64,000 nt of DNA. It comes from UBA1413 sp964650525 (GTDB lineage Bacteria; Bacteroidota; Bacteroidia; Bacteroidales; Prolixibacteraceae). The notes beneath the pieces were generated by a model. It was not told the DNA's origin. It ran no database searches and saw only the letters and a list, made by a program, of their open reading frames with translations. Position numbers and translations under genes: made by a program. Location: positions 59,006 to 123,005 of the forward strand of contig CAZYUA010000010.1 of the NCBI GenBank assembly GCA_964650525.1, in the 5' to 3' direction. This document shows, one piece after another, positions 63,664 through 64,000 of the stretch (positions are counted from its first letter, which is position 1; each line of letters starts with the position of its first letter).

Positions 63664-63799
63664 GATTTGGCGTATGGGCGCAGGAAATGTAAAAACAATT
63701 CTACCTGAAATGAAGAATAATCCATTTGAGAATACAGTCTTTTATGACATATTTTTTTTTAAAAAACTTATGCATTTTGTAAATCCATACGCCCAAATC
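63664..63799. repeat. 136-bp segment bounded by inverted repeats
   Basis: GATTTGGCGTATGG (63664-63677) is the inverse of CCATACGCCCAAATC (63785-63799) apart from one extra base. The 107 bases between are AT-rich and non-coding. It could be a small non-autonomous element or the remains of an IS. 63473-63663 shows nothing recognisable. Confidence 0.55.
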
Positions 63800-63857
63800 C
63801 TTTATTGACGGACATTCTGGAGGATTTTACATGGGCGTTGCAAATTCCGGACTAAAA

Positions 63858-64000
63858 CGGACAGGCATTCCGTTTTAATGCGGACACCCATTCCGGGCTA
63901 AAGCGGACACCTGTTCCGGGGCAAAGCGGACAGTCATTCCGTTTCAAAACGGACACCCGTTCCGGAGCAAAGCGGACAGTCATTCTGCCTGAAAGCGGAC
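63858..64000. mobile_element. Period-23 tandem repeat, probable end of an IS21-like element
   Basis: Seven copies of CGGAC start at 63858, 63881, 63904, 63927, 63950, 63973 and 63996, exactly 23 bases apart. Units alternate between CGGACAGTCATTCCG-like and CGGACACCCGTTCCGG-like forms, most ending AAAG or AAAA. Multiple CGGAC...TTCCGG repeats are typical of IS21-family ends. The element would continue beyond the window. Confidence 0.7.

Noticed and set aside
63858..64000. CRISPR array
   Set aside because: The 23-base units are similar along their whole length and have no separate spacers.

Overview
The window comes from a member of the Bacteroidota, most likely a Bacteroidales-type gut, sediment or wastewater bacterium. 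The evidence is tandem SusC/SusD pairs, many type IX secretion (T9SS) C-terminal sorting domains, a sigma/FecR pair, DUF4271, and repeated Bacteroidota-style -7 boxes (TAnnTTTG). I cannot name the genus. Base composition looks moderate in GC across most of the window and clearly more AT-rich after the tRNA-Leu gene.

Region 1 (1-31.7 kb) is a large carbohydrate-use and surface-protein region. It holds two CotH-type secreted proteins, a CBM9-like secreted protein on the opposite strand, a GH128 and a GH5 glycosidase with CBM6 modules, then a module repeated twice (FAS1 lipoprotein, SusC, SusD), and finally two GH16 laminarinase-like enzymes (one lipoprotein, one T9SS cargo). Together these look like a polysaccharide utilisation locus for a beta-1,3-glucan such as laminarin or callose. 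Six of the proteins carry a T9SS sorting tail and would be exported to the cell surface or released.

Region 2 (31.7-45.9 kb) is mostly housekeeping: a HAD phosphatase, a TrpB2-type tryptophan synthase beta chain, speA, polA, DUF4271, hemD, rnpA, a SPOR lipoprotein, dCMP deaminase, an S41 protease and nadA. The trpB2 gene is preceded by a well-formed transcription attenuator whose 21-residue leader peptide has four consecutive Trp codons. This is one of the best regulatory signals in the window.

Region 3 (45.9-53.4 kb, minus strand) is a five-gene operon: ECF sigma factor, FecR-type anti-sigma factor, an STN-retropepsin-PDZ protein, an STN-carboxypeptidase-regulatory-domain protein, and an MG2/plug protein without a beta-barrel. 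The STN signalling domain, normally fused to a SusC/FecA receptor, is here on a predicted aspartic protease. This is the strongest candidate for an undescribed signalling system.

Region 4 (53.6-64 kb) has an aquaporin and tRNA-Leu(CAA), followed by an AT-richer accessory island: a beta-lactamase-family hydrolase, a large S74-chaperone surface protein, a radC fragment, a FISUMP-domain protein, an SRAP protein lacking the catalytic Cys2, a REP-associated transposase (RAYT) with matching REP palindromes, a frame-shifted hsdR fragment with REPs inserted in frame, an IS66 remnant that cuts off hsdR, and the period-23 repeat end of a probable IS21-like element at the window edge.
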